Shown: positions 1 to 9,111 of the stretch, one piece after another
Position numbering within the stretch: the first letter of the stretch is position 1
How the letters are laid out: each line of letters starts with the position of its first letter
Source: Sphingopyxis yananensis
GTDB taxonomy: Bacteria > Pseudomonadota > Alphaproteobacteria > Sphingomonadales > Sphingomonadaceae
Assembly: GCF_020687785.1 (NCBI RefSeq)
Contig: NZ_JAJEWI010000008.1
Location: 496,001-560,000 of the forward strand
Reading direction: 5' to 3'
Length of the DNA: 64,000 bases
Notes under the pieces: generated by a model
What the model saw: the letters and a program-made list of their open reading frames with translations, nothing else
Databases searched by the model: none
Told to the model about the DNA's origin: nothing
Position numbers and translations under genes: made by a program

Positions 1-6
1 ACCCAT
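1..6 (-). CDS. Start of a gene running off the left edge (two codons visible)
   Basis: On the minus strand an ATG lies at 6-4, followed by GGT at 3-1, and a consensus Shine-Dalgarno AAGGAG sits at 19-14 with a spacing of seven bases. This is a better ribosome-binding site than many in the window, so a gene very probably starts here and continues leftwards. Two codons cannot identify it. It would lie downstream of rplS and on the same strand, separated from it by a terminator-like hairpin. Confidence 0.4.
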
Positions 7-261
7 GATGCCACTCCTTAAACGATAAATTCTTGAACTTGTTACGTTCAGCCCCCCAAGCATCGCTGCGAAGCTGGCCCAGCATCCAAACAGGCCCTGC
101 TGTGCAAAAGCGGCCACGGCCCAAGGCGCGGCACGGCTGTAACGATGCACAGGCGGGGATTCTTGATTTCAAATGCCGAAAATGAAAACGACCGGTCCTG
201 CCTGTTGGCGGAACCGGTCGAATTGGAAAGCTTTTTTGGCTTTAGTGGAGAGAAGCTCTCC
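7..261. other. Intergenic region left of rplS
   Basis: No credible gene is visible here. The region holds the rplS-proximal hairpin at about 180-219 and, on the minus strand, the leader and ribosome-binding site of the gene that starts at position 6. Open frames crossing it on either strand lack a ribosome-binding site and recognisable protein features. Confidence 0.5.
180..219 (-). terminator. Probable terminator after rplS
   Basis: Arms at 190-196 and 213-219 are perfect inverse complements (GACCGGT / ACCGGTC). On the minus strand the stem is followed by a T-rich run GTTTTCATTTT. It lies about 40 bases after the rplS stop, where the ffh-rpsP-rimM-trmD-rplS transcript would end. The loop is 16 bases, so it is weaker than the other terminators in the window. 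Confidence 0.45.
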
Positions 262-639
262 TTAGGCCTTGCCGGCTTCCGACCGGTAATCGCGGCGTTC
301 CGCAATACGTGCCGATTTACCTGTACGACCACGCAGATAGTACAGCTTCGCACGGCGCACAGCACCACGGCGAACAACGGTAATCGAATCGATGTTGGGC
401 GAGTAAAGCGGGAATACGCGCTCCACGCCTTCACCGAAGGACATTTTACGAACGGTGAAGTTCGAACCCATGCCTTTGTTCGAGCGCGCAATGCACACGC
501 CTTCGAAGTTCTGAACGCGCTTACGTTCGCCTTCGACGACCTTCACACCGATGCGAACGGTGTCACCAGGACGGAATTCAGGAATGGTCTTGTCAGCTTT
601 GACAATTTCTTCAGCTTCGATCGTTTGGATGAGGTTCAT
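262..639 (-). CDS. rplS: 50S ribosomal protein L19
   Basis: This is L19 of the large ribosomal subunit, which lies at the 30S-50S interface. The 125-residue product has typical L19 content: an N-terminal [12 protein letters not shown] helix, a beta-barrel core containing [16 protein letters not shown] and [12 protein letters not shown], and the [18 protein letters not shown] segment near the C-terminus. I chose the ATG at 639 over the in-frame ATG at 645, because AAGGA lies only two bases before the latter but eight before the former, and because the family usually begins MNLIQ. It is the last gene of the ffh-rpsP-rimM-trmD-rplS group, separated from trmD by about 270 bases, so it may also have its own promoter. 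Confidence 0.97.
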   Translation of the reverse strand: MNLIQTIEAEEIVKADKTIPEFRPGDTVRIGVKVVEGERKRVQNFEGVCIARSNKGMGSNFTVRKMSFGEGVERVFPLYSPNIDSITVVRRGAVRRAKLYYLRGRTGKSARIAERRDYRSEAGKA

Positions 640-909
640 GCCCATCGTCCTTTTTCAGTTCGCTGCGCGTCAGAGGCAAAACGGCCCGAGCATCGACATG
701 ATGCTCACAAAGGTCCGGCTTGCATAACCGTATGAATTTCAGCCAAATTCCCCGATCACAGCACTTCGGAAATTCAGCCCTCGATCGCCAATGGCAAAAG
801 AGATGGCGGCGATGATCCGCAAAACATCGTAAAAATGATTCGCAAATCAACCCAATATGGCGCGCCGATTACGCTGAACCCCGCGAAAAAGCAAGGGGTT
901 GCGGCGGGC
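640..909 (-). other. trmD-rplS spacer
   Basis: This spacer of 270 bases separates trmD from rplS on the minus strand. It carries the rplS Shine-Dalgarno (AAGGA near 650) and probably leader sequence. I see no coding region and no clear terminator in it. Its length suggests either separate control of rplS or a long leader. Confidence 0.5.
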
Positions 910-1671
910 TTATTCCGCCTGTTCAGCCTTGGGCTTCTTGCGTTTACGCTTGGGCTTCAACGCCTCTGCCGCCGCCTTGGCTTCGGCATAAGGCACCCAC
1001 AAATCTGGTCGACGTTCCGCCGTGTCGGCCTCTGCCTGTTCGCGCCGCCATGCGCCGATTTTGGCATGGTCACCGCTGCGCAGCACATCGGGGATGGTCA
1101 AGCCTTCCCACGCGGCCGGCTTGGTATAATGGGGATATTCGAGCAAGCCGTTTTCAAAGCTTTCCTCATCGCCGCTGGCCGACGCGCCCATAACACCGGG
1201 CAGCAACCGCACACAGGCATCCAGCAACAATAAGGCGCCCATCTCTCCGCCCGACAGGATAATATCGCCCATCGACACTTGTTCAATGTCGCGGGCCGCA
1301 AAAATCCGTTCGTCAAAGCCTTCGAAGCGGCCACATAAAATTATCGCCCCTGCCCCCGCCGCCAATTCCCGCACGCGGGCCTGCGTGATGGGGCGGCCGC
1401 GCGGGGTCATCGCCAGCACCGGCAAATTGGGGTGTTTGGCCTGTGCATGGTCAACGGCGGCAGCCAGCACATCGACCTTTAACACCATGCCTGCCCCGCC
1501 GCCTGCGGGCGTATCATCCACCGTACGGTGCTTGTCGGTTGCAAAATCGCGAATTTGCACCGGATCACACGCCCACCGCCCAGCCTCAAGGGACCGGCCC
1601 GCCATGCTATGGCCCAATGGCCCTGGAAACATGTCGGGGTACAGCGTCACAGGAACGGCGGTAAAGGTCAT
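910..1671 (-). CDS. trmD: tRNA (guanine-N1)-methyltransferase TrmD
   Basis: TrmD methylates N1 of G37 in tRNAs with G36G37, using S-adenosylmethionine, and so prevents +1 frameshifting. The 253-residue protein begins [20 protein letters not shown], as bacterial TrmD proteins do. It contains the trefoil-knot SAM site, seen as the [12 protein letters not shown] segment and the [18 protein letters not shown] loop near residues 120-165. The linker [19 protein letters not shown] and the C-terminal helical tRNA-binding domain follow. A short Lys/Arg-rich tail closes the protein. The ATG overlaps the rimM stop by four bases (ATGA), indicating translational coupling. Confidence 0.97.
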   Translation of the reverse strand: MTFTAVPVTLYPDMFPGPLGHSMAGRSLEAGRWACDPVQIRDFATDKHRTVDDTPAGGGAGMVLKVDVLAAAVDHAQAKHPNLPVLAMTPRGRPITQARVRELAAGAGAIILCGRFEGFDERIFAARDIEQVSMGDIILSGGEMGALLLLDACVRLLPGVMGASASGDEESFENGLLEYPHYTKPAAWEGLTIPDVLRSGDHAKIGAWRREQAEADTAERRPDLWVPYAEAKAAAEALKPKRKRKKPKAEQAE

Positions 1672-2162
1672 TCGATATAGGCCGCGCTAATGGTGACAGC
1701 ATCGTCGTCCCATGCCGGAACAGCGGCCGCATTCATCGGCACCATGAAGCGTTTGCCATCAGGGCGTTCGATTTCCAAAATATCACCAGCGCCGAAATTT
1801 TCGACGGTATGCACCACGCCCACATCAACCCCATCCGTGGATTTGCACGGCAGGCCGATCAGGTCATGATGATAATATTCCCCCTCTGCCAAATCCGGCA
1901 GAGCAGAACGCGGAACCGTTAACACCGTGCCGCGCATCGCTTCTGCCGCGTTGCGGTCGGTGATTTCCGCAAAAGATGCGACCGCGCCTTGGTTGGCGGG
2001 CCGGATGGTTTTCAAGGTGAGTTGGCGGGTTCCGGCATCAAAAATGGGAAAGGCGCGGAGGGTATCCGCGCCTTCACCAAATAGCTTGAGCCGAACCTCG
2101 CCCCGCACCCCATGCGCGCCAGCGATGGCGGCCAAGGTGACGGGTCGGTCCAGACGCGCCAA
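1668..2162 (-). CDS. rimM: Ribosome maturation factor RimM
   Basis: RimM is a 30S assembly factor that binds ribosomal protein S19 and helps mature the 3' domain of 16S rRNA. The 164-residue protein has the RimM N-terminal beta-barrel ([19 protein letters not shown] at about residues 10-28). A PRC-barrel domain follows, recognisable from [14 protein letters not shown] and the C-terminal [19 protein letters not shown]. The start is a TTG three bases after the rpsP stop with no good Shine-Dalgarno, so translation is probably coupled to rpsP. The stop overlaps trmD by four bases. Confidence 0.94.
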   Translation of the reverse strand: MARLDRPVTLAAIAGAHGVRGEVRLKLFGEGADTLRAFPIFDAGTRQLTLKTIRPANQGAVASFAEITDRNAAEAMRGTVLTVPRSALPDLAEGEYYHHDLIGLPCKSTDGVDVGVVHTVENFGAGDILEIERPDGKRFMVPMNAAAVPAWDDDAVTISAAYIE

Positions 2163-2165
2163 AGC

Positions 2166-2612
2166 TTAAGCTTCGGTTGCTTCGCCAGCTTCTTCAGCCG
2201 GTGCTTCTTCAGCAGCAGGAGCGGCAGCAGCTTCAGCAGCAGCGGCTTCTGCAGCCTTCTTTGCTTCTTCAGCTTCTGCGATCTTCGCAGCCTTTTCTTC
2301 AGCGCGCTCGGTGGCCTTTTCGCCTGGTTTTGCTTTGTTCGGGTTGTTGCGAGCAGCGCGTTCTTTCACACCAGCAACGTCGAGGAAGCGAGCGACGCGG
2401 TCGGTAGGTTGCGCACCAACCGAAACCCAGTGCTTCGCACGGTCGAGGTCCAGCTTAACGCGCTCTGGATTGTCCTTCGACAGCAGTGGGTTATAGCTGC
2501 CGATACGTTCGATGAAGCGGCCATCGCGTGGGCTGCGCGAGTCAGCAACAACGATCTTGTAGTAAGGGCGCTTTTTCGAACCGCCACGTGCGAGGCGAAT
2601 GCTGGTTGCCAT
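2166..2612 (-). CDS. rpsP: 30S ribosomal protein S16 with long C-terminal tail
   Basis: S16 is a small-subunit assembly protein. Residues 1 to about 85 are canonical ([38 protein letters not shown]). Bacterial S16 is often only 80-90 residues, whereas this one has 148. The extra 60 residues are almost only Ala, Glu and Lys, starting with a basic [10 protein letters not shown] stretch and ending in a strongly acidic tail. Such tails occur in alphaproteobacterial S16, and their role is unclear. The ATG at 2612 has AAGGA upstream. The gene follows ffh by 45 bases and precedes rimM by three. Confidence 0.95.
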   Translation of the reverse strand: MATSIRLARGGSKKRPYYKIVVADSRSPRDGRFIERIGSYNPLLSKDNPERVKLDLDRAKHWVSVGAQPTDRVARFLDVAGVKERAARNNPNKAKPGEKATERAEEKAAKIAEAEEAKKAAEAAAAEAAAAPAAEEAPAEEAGEATEA

Positions 2613-2657
2613 GATGTTATTCCTTCTTTGATAATTCGTTAAATGTCTAAAAACTGA

Positions 2658-4139
2658 TTATTTCTTTTTGTTCAGCAGGTTCGCAAGGTCCGGCGGAATA
2701 TTGCCGCCACCCATGCCGGGCAGGCCGCCAAGGCCGCCTCCCGCACCGCCGCCCAAACCACCAAGTCCGCCGCCAAGGCCACCCAAACCGGGAATGCCGC
2801 CGCCGCGTCCGAACAACGCGCCGAGGCCCTTCAGGCCGCCCATCTTGCGGAGTTTCTTCATAGCGGTGGACATTTCTTGGTGCATTTTCAGCACCTTGTT
2901 CACCTGCTGCACCGAAGTACCCGAACCATTGGCAATGCGGATTTTGCGCTTTGCGTTGATCAGTTCCGGCTTCGCCCGTTCCTTGGGCGTCATCGATCCC
3001 ATAATCGCGTCCATATGGATGAGCAGCTTGTCGTCCATGTTGGACTGGGCCACCGCTGCCTGCGCCTTTTTCAGGCCCGGAATCATACCGGCCAGCGCGC
3101 CGAGACCGCCCATATTGCGCATCTGTGTCAATTGCATCCGCAGATCGTTCAGGTCGAACTGGCCCTTGGCGAGCTTGGCCGCCATCGCCTCAGCATCTTC
3201 GGCCTTAATGGTTTCAGCGGCCTTTTCGACCAAGCTGACCACATCGCCCATGCCCAAAATGCGGCCCGCGATGCGCGATGGTTGGAACACTTCCAAACCA
3301 TCCAGCTTTTCGCCAACGCCTGCGAATTTAATGGGCTTGCCAGTAACCGCACGCATCGACAGCGCCGCACCGCCGCGCGCATCACCGTCCATACGGGTGA
3401 GCACAACACCGGTCAGCGGCACTTGTTCGGTAAAGCGCTGCGCCACTTGCACGGCGTCTTGGCCGGTCAAACTATCGACAACGAGCAGCGTTTCGGCGGG
3501 CGATGCCGTGCGCGACACCGCCTGCATTTCGTCCATCAACTGCTGATCGACGTGCAAACGGCCCGCCGTATCGAGCATCAATACGTCAAAGCCTTGCAGC
3601 TTGGCGGCTTGCAAAGCGCGCTGCGCGATTTCAACAGGCTGTTGGCCGGTGATGATCGGCAGGGTGGCCACGTCAATCTGGCTACCCAATACCGCGAGCT
3701 GTTCTTGCGCCGCTGGACGATTAACGTCCAGCGATGCCATCATCACCTTTTTGCCTTCTTTTTCTTTCAGGCGCTTAGCGATTTTGGCGGTCGAAGTGGT
3801 TTTACCCGAACCCTGCAAACCAACCATCATGATGACGGCGGGAGGTGTTACGGCCAAATTCAGGTCGGATGTTTCCGAACCCAACATTTCGGTCAGCGCG
3901 TCGTTGACAATCTTAACAACTTGCTGGCCGGGGGTCACCGAGCGGATCACATTATGGCCAATGGCCAATTCGGTGACTTGATCGATAAAGCTGCGAACAA
4001 CAGGCAAGGCCACATCGGCCTCGAGCAAGGCAATGCGTACTTCGCGCATCGCGGCGCGAACGTCATCCTCGGTCAAAGCCCCGCGACCGCGCAGCTTGCC
4101 GAAAACATCGCCCAACCGGTTCGTCAGACTATCGAACAT
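2658..4139 (-). CDS. ffh: Signal recognition particle GTPase Ffh
   Basis: Ffh binds 4.5S RNA and signal sequences and delivers ribosomes to FtsY at the inner membrane. The 493-residue protein has an N domain (MFDSLTNRLGDVFGKLRG), and a G domain with P-loop GLQGSGKTTSTAK near residue 107, DTAGRLHVD near 190 and TRMDGDARGGAALS near 248. The Met-rich M domain starts near residue 300 (LRMQLTQMRNMGGLGALAGM). The last 60 residues form a Gly/Leu-rich, low-complexity tail ending in NLLNKKK. The partner FtsY is encoded at 8185-9111. It heads the ribosome-protein operon on the minus strand. Confidence 0.97.
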   Translation of the reverse strand: MFDSLTNRLGDVFGKLRGRGALTEDDVRAAMREVRIALLEADVALPVVRSFIDQVTELAIGHNVIRSVTPGQQVVKIVNDALTEMLGSETSDLNLAVTPPAVIMMVGLQGSGKTTSTAKIAKRLKEKEGKKVMMASLDVNRPAAQEQLAVLGSQIDVATLPIITGQQPVEIAQRALQAAKLQGFDVLMLDTAGRLHVDQQLMDEMQAVSRTASPAETLLVVDSLTGQDAVQVAQRFTEQVPLTGVVLTRMDGDARGGAALSMRAVTGKPIKFAGVGEKLDGLEVFQPSRIAGRILGMGDVVSLVEKAAETIKAEDAEAMAAKLAKGQFDLNDLRMQLTQMRNMGGLGALAGMIPGLKKAQAAVAQSNMDDKLLIHMDAIMGSMTPKERAKPELINAKRKIRIANGSGTSVQQVNKVLKMHQEMSTAMKKLRKMGGLKGLGALFGRGGGIPGLGGLGGGLGGLGGGAGGGLGGLPGMGGGNIPPDLANLLNKKK

Positions 4140-4440
4140 TCGTCTTCAAATCCCTTCTTCCGACATCATAGCGGCGGCGAATCCCATCGATTCGGGCCAA
4201 CGCAAAACACGCCGGTGAGCGAAACCTCGCCAACCAGCGGTATCCGTAGACAGGAGCTTTTCCGTCGCGGATGTCGATATGCCTAGCAACCTTATGCTGT
4301 CAGACACGGCTGCTCCTAGAGGAAAAGGCGTAAAAACGCAAGCGCCCCTAATCGTCCAGCAGCCACGACGGAAATATTAGGTTCAGTTTAAACTTAACCA
4401 TTATTTCACCCGTTCCCGCCTATCCCTACAAGCTAGGGGT
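4140..4440. other. Divergent ffh / GGDEF-EAL intergenic region
   Basis: These 301 bases separate divergently transcribed genes and must hold promoters for both. I looked for 4.5S RNA because of the neighbouring ffh but found no convincing SRP-RNA fold. No protein-coding frame here has support. The stretch just before 4441 (about 4375-4420) is locally AT-rich and is the most likely place for the plus-strand promoter. Confidence 0.45.
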
Positions 4441-6090
4441 ATGGATATAGTGTCTAAATCAGAAGAAATGGCAATGAAACATCCGCGCCGCGCTGTTCGG
4501 GAAGAGGTCCTGACTGGCGGCGTTGTTGCGGCCGCCATTATCTTGTTTGTCGGGACGGGCAGCGAAGTGCTGAGCGGCGCCGTTCAAGCCTTTATTGGCT
4601 TAAATGGCGGGCCTGATCGCGCTGTAACGGTCGCCCTTATTCTAAATGTCGCCCTGATCCTGTTCGGATGGCAACATCATAAAAAGCTAACGATGAAAAT
4701 ATCAGAACGCACCCAAGCCGCTGAGCAAGCCCAATTTCTAGCCGACACAGACATGCTGACCGGCCTGTTTAATCGGCGTGCCTTGATGATTCGCGGACAG
4801 AAAATGCTGGACGACGCCGCACAGGCGAACCGCGACGTGGCGCTAATGCTACTCGATCTGGATCATTTTAAGTCGGTGAACGACAATCATGGCCATAGTG
4901 GCGGCGATAAAATTTTACAGCAGGCCGCAGAGCATCTGACCCGCAGCCTGCCCGATGATTCCTTAAAAGCGAGACTCGGCGGCGACGAATTTGTCGCGAT
5001 GCTGAACATTCCACGCGGTGCGCGGGCCGCCGTAGATGTCCTGTCCTACGATCTGCTGGTCGGACTGCGCGAACAATTGCGCTATGACGGAAAGCCCGTG
5101 CATGTCGGGGCCTCCTTGGGTGTAGCCTTGGCGCAAAGCGCCGACACGTCGATGGACACATTGATTCGCCAAGCCGACATCGCAATGTATCATTGCAAAG
5201 ACAGCGGGCGCGGACGACAAATTTGGTATGAAAGCGGCATGGAAATGGCCGCTCAGGCGCGCAGCAAATGGGAAAATGCGATCAGCGCCGGCATGCAGAA
5301 CGGCGAGTTTACGCCCCATTTCGAACCACAGGTTGAACTTGGCACAGGCCGCATCTTGGGGTTTGAGATGCTGATGCGCTGGGAATCGGCAGAATTGGGG
5401 CATGTGCCGCCCGAACGCTTCATTCCTTTGGCGGAACATGCGGGCCTGATCAGCGATCTGTCGTTTCAGGTCGCCCGCGATGCGATGATCTTGGCCCGCC
5501 AATGGTCGCCGAGCATCAGCCTGTCGCTCAACATCTCTCCGCTGCAACTAAAGGACCCATGGTTCAGCCAAAAGCTAACCAAGCTGATTGTGGAAACCGG
5601 CCTGCCCGCCCATCAATTGGAAGTGGAAATTACAGAAACCGCGTTGATCGAGGATAAAGCCTTGATTCACGCCATTATCACTAGCCTGAAAAACCAAGGC
5701 GTTCGCTTGACGCTGGACAGTTTCGGCACAGGCTATGCGTCTTTGTCGCACTTGCGCACCTTGCCATTTGACCGCATCAAAATTGACCGCAGCTTCATTG
5801 CCGCCATGGGCCACAGCCCCGATGCCAAGGCGATTGTCATGGCCGTGCTGCGCCTTGGCGAAAGCTTGGGCACCTCCATCGTCGCCAAAGGGGTCGAGGA
5901 TGGTGCCACCGCCGACGCACTGATGGCGCTGGGCTGCAAAGAAGCCCAAGGCTGGCACTTTGGGCAGACATTATCGCCGTCGGAATTGCTGTCTTTGTTG
6001 CAAGAGCGCGGCCTGATGCGCGACACCAGCCTCCCGTCCAACCAAGACACCTCCGAAACGCCAGCCAGCGATTATAAACAAGCCATATAA
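4441..6090 (+). CDS. Membrane-anchored GGDEF-EAL protein with altered EAL site
   Basis: This is a cyclic-di-GMP signalling protein. Two hydrophobic helices (about residues 26-40 and 62-77) anchor it in the inner membrane with almost no periplasmic sensor. The GGDEF domain (about 100-265) has an intact GGDEF signature at 180-184, so diguanylate cyclase activity is plausible. The EAL domain (about 275-525) keeps Asn364 (NISP), Glu399 (ITET), Lys448 (KIDRSF), Glu486 (GVED) and Gln503. The signature itself reads EML at 309-311, and the usual DDFG metal-binding loop reads DSFG at 426-429. Loss of one of the paired aspartates suggests weak or absent phosphodiesterase activity (inference). The start is uncertain; ATGs at 4468 and 4474 are alternatives. 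Confidence 0.92.
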   Translation: MDIVSKSEEMAMKHPRRAVREEVLTGGVVAAAIILFVGTGSEVLSGAVQAFIGLNGGPDRAVTVALILNVALILFGWQHHKKLTMKISERTQAAEQAQFLADTDMLTGLFNRRALMIRGQKMLDDAAQANRDVALMLLDLDHFKSVNDNHGHSGGDKILQQAAEHLTRSLPDDSLKARLGGDEFVAMLNIPRGARAAVDVLSYDLLVGLREQLRYDGKPVHVGASLGVALAQSADTSMDTLIRQADIAMYHCKDSGRGRQIWYESGMEMAAQARSKWENAISAGMQNGEFTPHFEPQVELGTGRILGFEMLMRWESAELGHVPPERFIPLAEHAGLISDLSFQVARDAMILARQWSPSISLSLNISPLQLKDPWFSQKLTKLIVETGLPAHQLEVEITETALIEDKALIHAIITSLKNQGVRLTLDSFGTGYASLSHLRTLPFDRIKIDRSFIAAMGHSPDAKAIVMAVLRLGESLGTSIVAKGVEDGATADALMALGCKEAQGWHFGQTLSPSELLSLLQERGLMRDTSLPSNQDTSETPASDYKQAI

Positions 6091-6155
6091 AGCAACGGCC
6101 ACGCGCCGTCTTGGGTCACTAGACTTAGGGCGCGTGCATCCCTAAATGCGCTGAT

Positions 6156-6962
6156 ATGGCCCATCGCTTCACCAAAATGCACGGTCTTGGCAATGATTTC
6201 GTTGTCATTGACGCCCGAGAAACGCCCGTCGACATGACGGCAGCCCGCGCGGCCGCCATTGCCGATCGTCAGCGGGGCATTGGTTGTGACCAATTGGTGT
6301 TGCTGGAACACAGCGTCGCTGCCGATATCAAAATGCGCATTTTCAACAGCGATGGCAGCGAGGTAGAAGCCTGCGGCAACGCCACACGCTGTGTTGCCAG
6401 CCTGTTGGGCGTGCCCGCCACCATCGAAACATTGGGCGGTATGCTAAATGTCACGCCCGCCGATGGCGGCGCGAAAGTCGTGCTGGTCGAACCACGCTTT
6501 GACTGGGACCAAATCCCCCTTGCCTATCCGATGGACAGCCGCGACTTGCCCTTGGCTTGGGATGAATTGGAACATGGTGCGGTGGTCAATGTTGGCAATC
6601 CGCATGTCATATTTTTTGTACCCGATAGTGACGCCGTGCCGCTGCATGACCTTGGCCCGCGCATTGAAACGGACAGCGTGTTCCCGCAAAAAATCAATGT
6701 GAATGTCGCCAGCCTTGTTGGGGATAATCATTTAAAACTGCGCGTGTGGGAACGCGGCGTTGGCTTGACGCAAGCTTGCGGCACGGGGGCCTGTGCCACA
6801 GCGGTTGCGGGCATTCGCGCGGGACTGGTACAATCGCCGGTCACCATATCTCTGCCCGGCGGCGATCTGACCATTGAATGGGCCCACGGCTCGCCGATCA
6901 TCATGACCGGCCCCGCGACCCGCGTGTTCGAGGGTGAAACCGATTGGGCGCATTTCGGATGA
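6156..6962 (+). CDS. dapF: Diaminopimelate epimerase
   Basis: DapF converts LL- to meso-diaminopimelate, supplying lysine and peptidoglycan synthesis. The 268-residue protein carries both catalytic cysteines: Cys73 in EACGNATRC and Cys208 in ACGTGACAT. It also has the usual N-terminus FTKMHGLGNDFVVID and the substrate loop GNPH at 147-150. Length is normal for the family. The stop overlaps the downstream mtaB start as ATGA, placing it at the head of a tightly packed dapF-mtaB-ftsY-yciB operon. Confidence 0.97.
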   Translation: MAHRFTKMHGLGNDFVVIDARETPVDMTAARAAAIADRQRGIGCDQLVLLEHSVAADIKMRIFNSDGSEVEACGNATRCVASLLGVPATIETLGGMLNVTPADGGAKVVLVEPRFDWDQIPLAYPMDSRDLPLAWDELEHGAVVNVGNPHVIFFVPDSDAVPLHDLGPRIETDSVFPQKINVNVASLVGDNHLKLRVWERGVGLTQACGTGACATAVAGIRAGLVQSPVTISLPGGDLTIEWAHGSPIIMTGPATRVFEGETDWAHFG

Positions 6963-8188
6963 CCCAGCCGCCTGCCAGCGCGGTCGATGTCCGAAATTTC
7001 GGCTGCCGCCTGAATATTGCAGAGGGGGAAAATATTCGCATCGCCGCTGGCGAAGCTGGCGTGAGCGATGCTGTCATCTTTAACAGCTGCGCCGTGACGG
7101 ATGAGGCCGTGCGCCAAACCCGCCAAGCGGTGCGCCGCGCACTGCGCGAAAATCCTGAACGGCCTGTGTTTGTGACGGGCTGCGCCGCAGAATTGGAAGC
7201 CGATAAATTCGCCGCCATGGGCGCGGTGGTGGTCAAGAATGACGCCAAGGGTGATATCGCCTCTTATAATGGCGGTCATGCGGCCCATAAGATTGCCGCC
7301 CCCTATCAGCCAGCCTTATCGGGCGCCGATCATGCGCGGGCTTTTTTGGGCGTGCAGACGGGCTGCTCGCACAGCTGCACCTTTTGCGCGACCGTATTGG
7401 CACGCGGCAGTGCCAATAGCGCGACCGGAGCGTCGGTCATCGCCGCCGCCCGCACGGCGCTGAAGCGCGGGCAAAAGGAAATCATCTTAACCGGCGTCGA
7501 TCTCGCCAGCTTTGGCGATGATAGCCAATCGAGCCTTGCGTCATTGGTCGAAAATTTGCTCGCCCTTGATGGGCTGCACCGTCTGCGCCTGTCATCGCTG
7601 GACCCCGACCGTATTGACGACGCTTTGTTTGCGCTGATCACCCAAGAAACCCGCATCATGCCCCATGTGCATCTGTCGTTGCAGGCTGGTGACGACATGA
7701 TCTTGAAACGCATGAAGCGCCGTCACAATCGCGCTGAAGCCGTCGATCTGGTGGCGCGCCTGAAACAGGCCCGCCCCGAAATCGCCATTGGTGCAGACCT
7801 GATCGCAGGCTTCCCGACCGAAGATGACGCGATGTTCGCCAATAGTCTGGCCCTGATCGACGATTGCGACATCATCTTTGGCCATATTTTCCCCTACAGC
7901 CCCCGCGCTGGCACGCCCGCTGCGCGCATGCCGCAAGTGGGCCGCGCCTTGGCCAAGGAACGCGCCGCCATGATGCGCGCCGCCAATGAACGCCGCCGCC
8001 ATGCGTGGATGGACGCCCAAATCGGCCAGTCCGCCTCGATGCTGGTGGAACGCGACGGGATGACTGGCCATGCCGCCAATTTCGCGGCATTGACCCTAAC
8101 GACCCCTGCTCCGGCAGGAACCATCCAAGCCGTGCATTTGCGGACGCGGGATGGAGATAGAATGATCGCTGAAAGGATAGCTGCATGA
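6959..8188 (+). CDS. mtaB: tRNA t6A37 methylthiotransferase MtaB-type (radical SAM)
   Basis: MtaB adds a methylthio group to N6-threonylcarbamoyladenosine at position 37 of tRNA. From the ATG at 6959 the protein has 409 residues. The N-terminal UPF0004 domain has its cluster cysteines at about 16 (NFGCRLN), 44 (FNSCAVT) and 75 (VTGCAAE). The radical-SAM motif CSHSCTFC gives Cys136, Cys140 and Cys143. A C-terminal TRAM-like region follows. I chose 6959 because it forms the ATGA overlap with dapF. MiaB/RimO relatives share the design; FGCRLN and CAVT favour MtaB (inference). Confidence 0.9.
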   Translation: MTQPPASAVDVRNFGCRLNIAEGENIRIAAGEAGVSDAVIFNSCAVTDEAVRQTRQAVRRALRENPERPVFVTGCAAELEADKFAAMGAVVVKNDAKGDIASYNGGHAAHKIAAPYQPALSGADHARAFLGVQTGCSHSCTFCATVLARGSANSATGASVIAAARTALKRGQKEIILTGVDLASFGDDSQSSLASLVENLLALDGLHRLRLSSLDPDRIDDALFALITQETRIMPHVHLSLQAGDDMILKRMKRRHNRAEAVDLVARLKQARPEIAIGADLIAGFPTEDDAMFANSLALIDDCDIIFGHIFPYSPRAGTPAARMPQVGRALAKERAAMMRAANERRRHAWMDAQIGQSASMLVERDGMTGHAANFAALTLTTPAPAGTIQAVHLRTRDGDRMIAERIAA

Positions 8189-9111
8189 GCGGGACGAGCT
8201 GGAGCGACAAACTGCTGAGCGGTTTTCGCCGGACCTCGGAACGGCTGGGGGAAAATTTGTCGGGCCTGACCGGCAAAGGTCGGCTGGATGATGATGATCT
8301 GGACCGGATTGAAGAAGCCCTGATCACCGCCGACCTTGGCCCCGCTATGGCCGCGCGTATCCGCGACCGCCTGTCGGAACGCCGCGATGCTGTGGGCGAT
8401 AGTGTGGAGGAATTGCGCCGCATCGTGGCCGATGAAATCGCCGTCGTGCTGCGCCCTGTCGCCGAACCCTTGGAAATTGATGCCTTTCCCCGTCCCCATG
8501 TGATTTTGGTGATTGGCGTCAACGGGTCCGGCAAAACCACGACCATCGCCAAGCTGGCGAATCTGTTCCAAGAACAGGATTATGGCGTGATGCTGGTGGC
8601 GGGCGATACCTTCCGCGCCGCCGCCATTGGTCAGTTGAAGATATGGGCCGATCGTTTGGACGTGCCGATTGTGTCTGGTCCCGAAGGCGGCGACGCCGCA
8701 GGCATTGTCTATGACGCGGTCAAGCAAGCCACCGCGACGGGCATTGACGTGTTGATCGTCGACACCGCAGGCCGCTTGCAAAATAAGCGCGAGTTGATGG
8801 ACGAACTGGCCAAAATCAAACGCGTGTTGGGCCGCCTGAATGTCGCCAGCCCGCATGATGTGGTGTTGGTTCTGGACGCGACCACGGGCCAAAATGCCCT
8901 GTCGCAACTGGACGCGTTTCGCGAAGTGGCGGGCGTGACCGGCCTTGTGATGACCAAGCTGGACGGCACCGCGCGCGGCGGTGTGCTGGTGGCCGCGGCC
9001 GAACGTCACGGCCTGCCCATTCACGCCATTGGCATTGGGGAAACCATCGGCGATCTTCGTCCCTTTGATGCTGACGAAATTGCCGCGATTATTGCAGGGA
9101 ATATTCGATGA
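8185..9111 (+). CDS. ftsY: SRP receptor GTPase FtsY
   Basis: FtsY receives Ffh-ribosome complexes at the membrane. At 308 residues it has the NG core with almost none of the acidic A domain found in E. coli. The N domain occupies about 1-95. The P-loop GVNGSGKTT is at 111-119, the G3 DTAGRLQNKRE is near 195, and TKLDGTARGG is near 258. A short amphipathic N-terminus (SDKLLSGFRRTSERLGENL) can act as the membrane-targeting helix. It overlaps mtaB by ATGA and yciB by ATGA. Confidence 0.97.
   Translation: MSGTSWSDKLLSGFRRTSERLGENLSGLTGKGRLDDDDLDRIEEALITADLGPAMAARIRDRLSERRDAVGDSVEELRRIVADEIAVVLRPVAEPLEIDAFPRPHVILVIGVNGSGKTTTIAKLANLFQEQDYGVMLVAGDTFRAAAIGQLKIWADRLDVPIVSGPEGGDAAGIVYDAVKQATATGIDVLIVDTAGRLQNKRELMDELAKIKRVLGRLNVASPHDVVLVLDATTGQNALSQLDAFREVAGVTGLVMTKLDGTARGGVLVAAAERHGLPIHAIGIGETIGDLRPFDADEIAAIIAGNIR

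Noticed and set aside
2877-4286. Long open frame on the plus strand opposite ffh (about 470 codons)
   Set aside because: It is antisense to a well-conserved gene, has His/Gln/Arg-rich composition typical of shadow frames in GC-rich DNA, and has no domain or ribosome-binding site.
4140-4440. Possible 4.5S RNA gene beside ffh
   Set aside because: No conserved SRP tetraloop or symmetric internal loop could be recognised; genes for 4.5S RNA are usually elsewhere in alphaproteobacteria.
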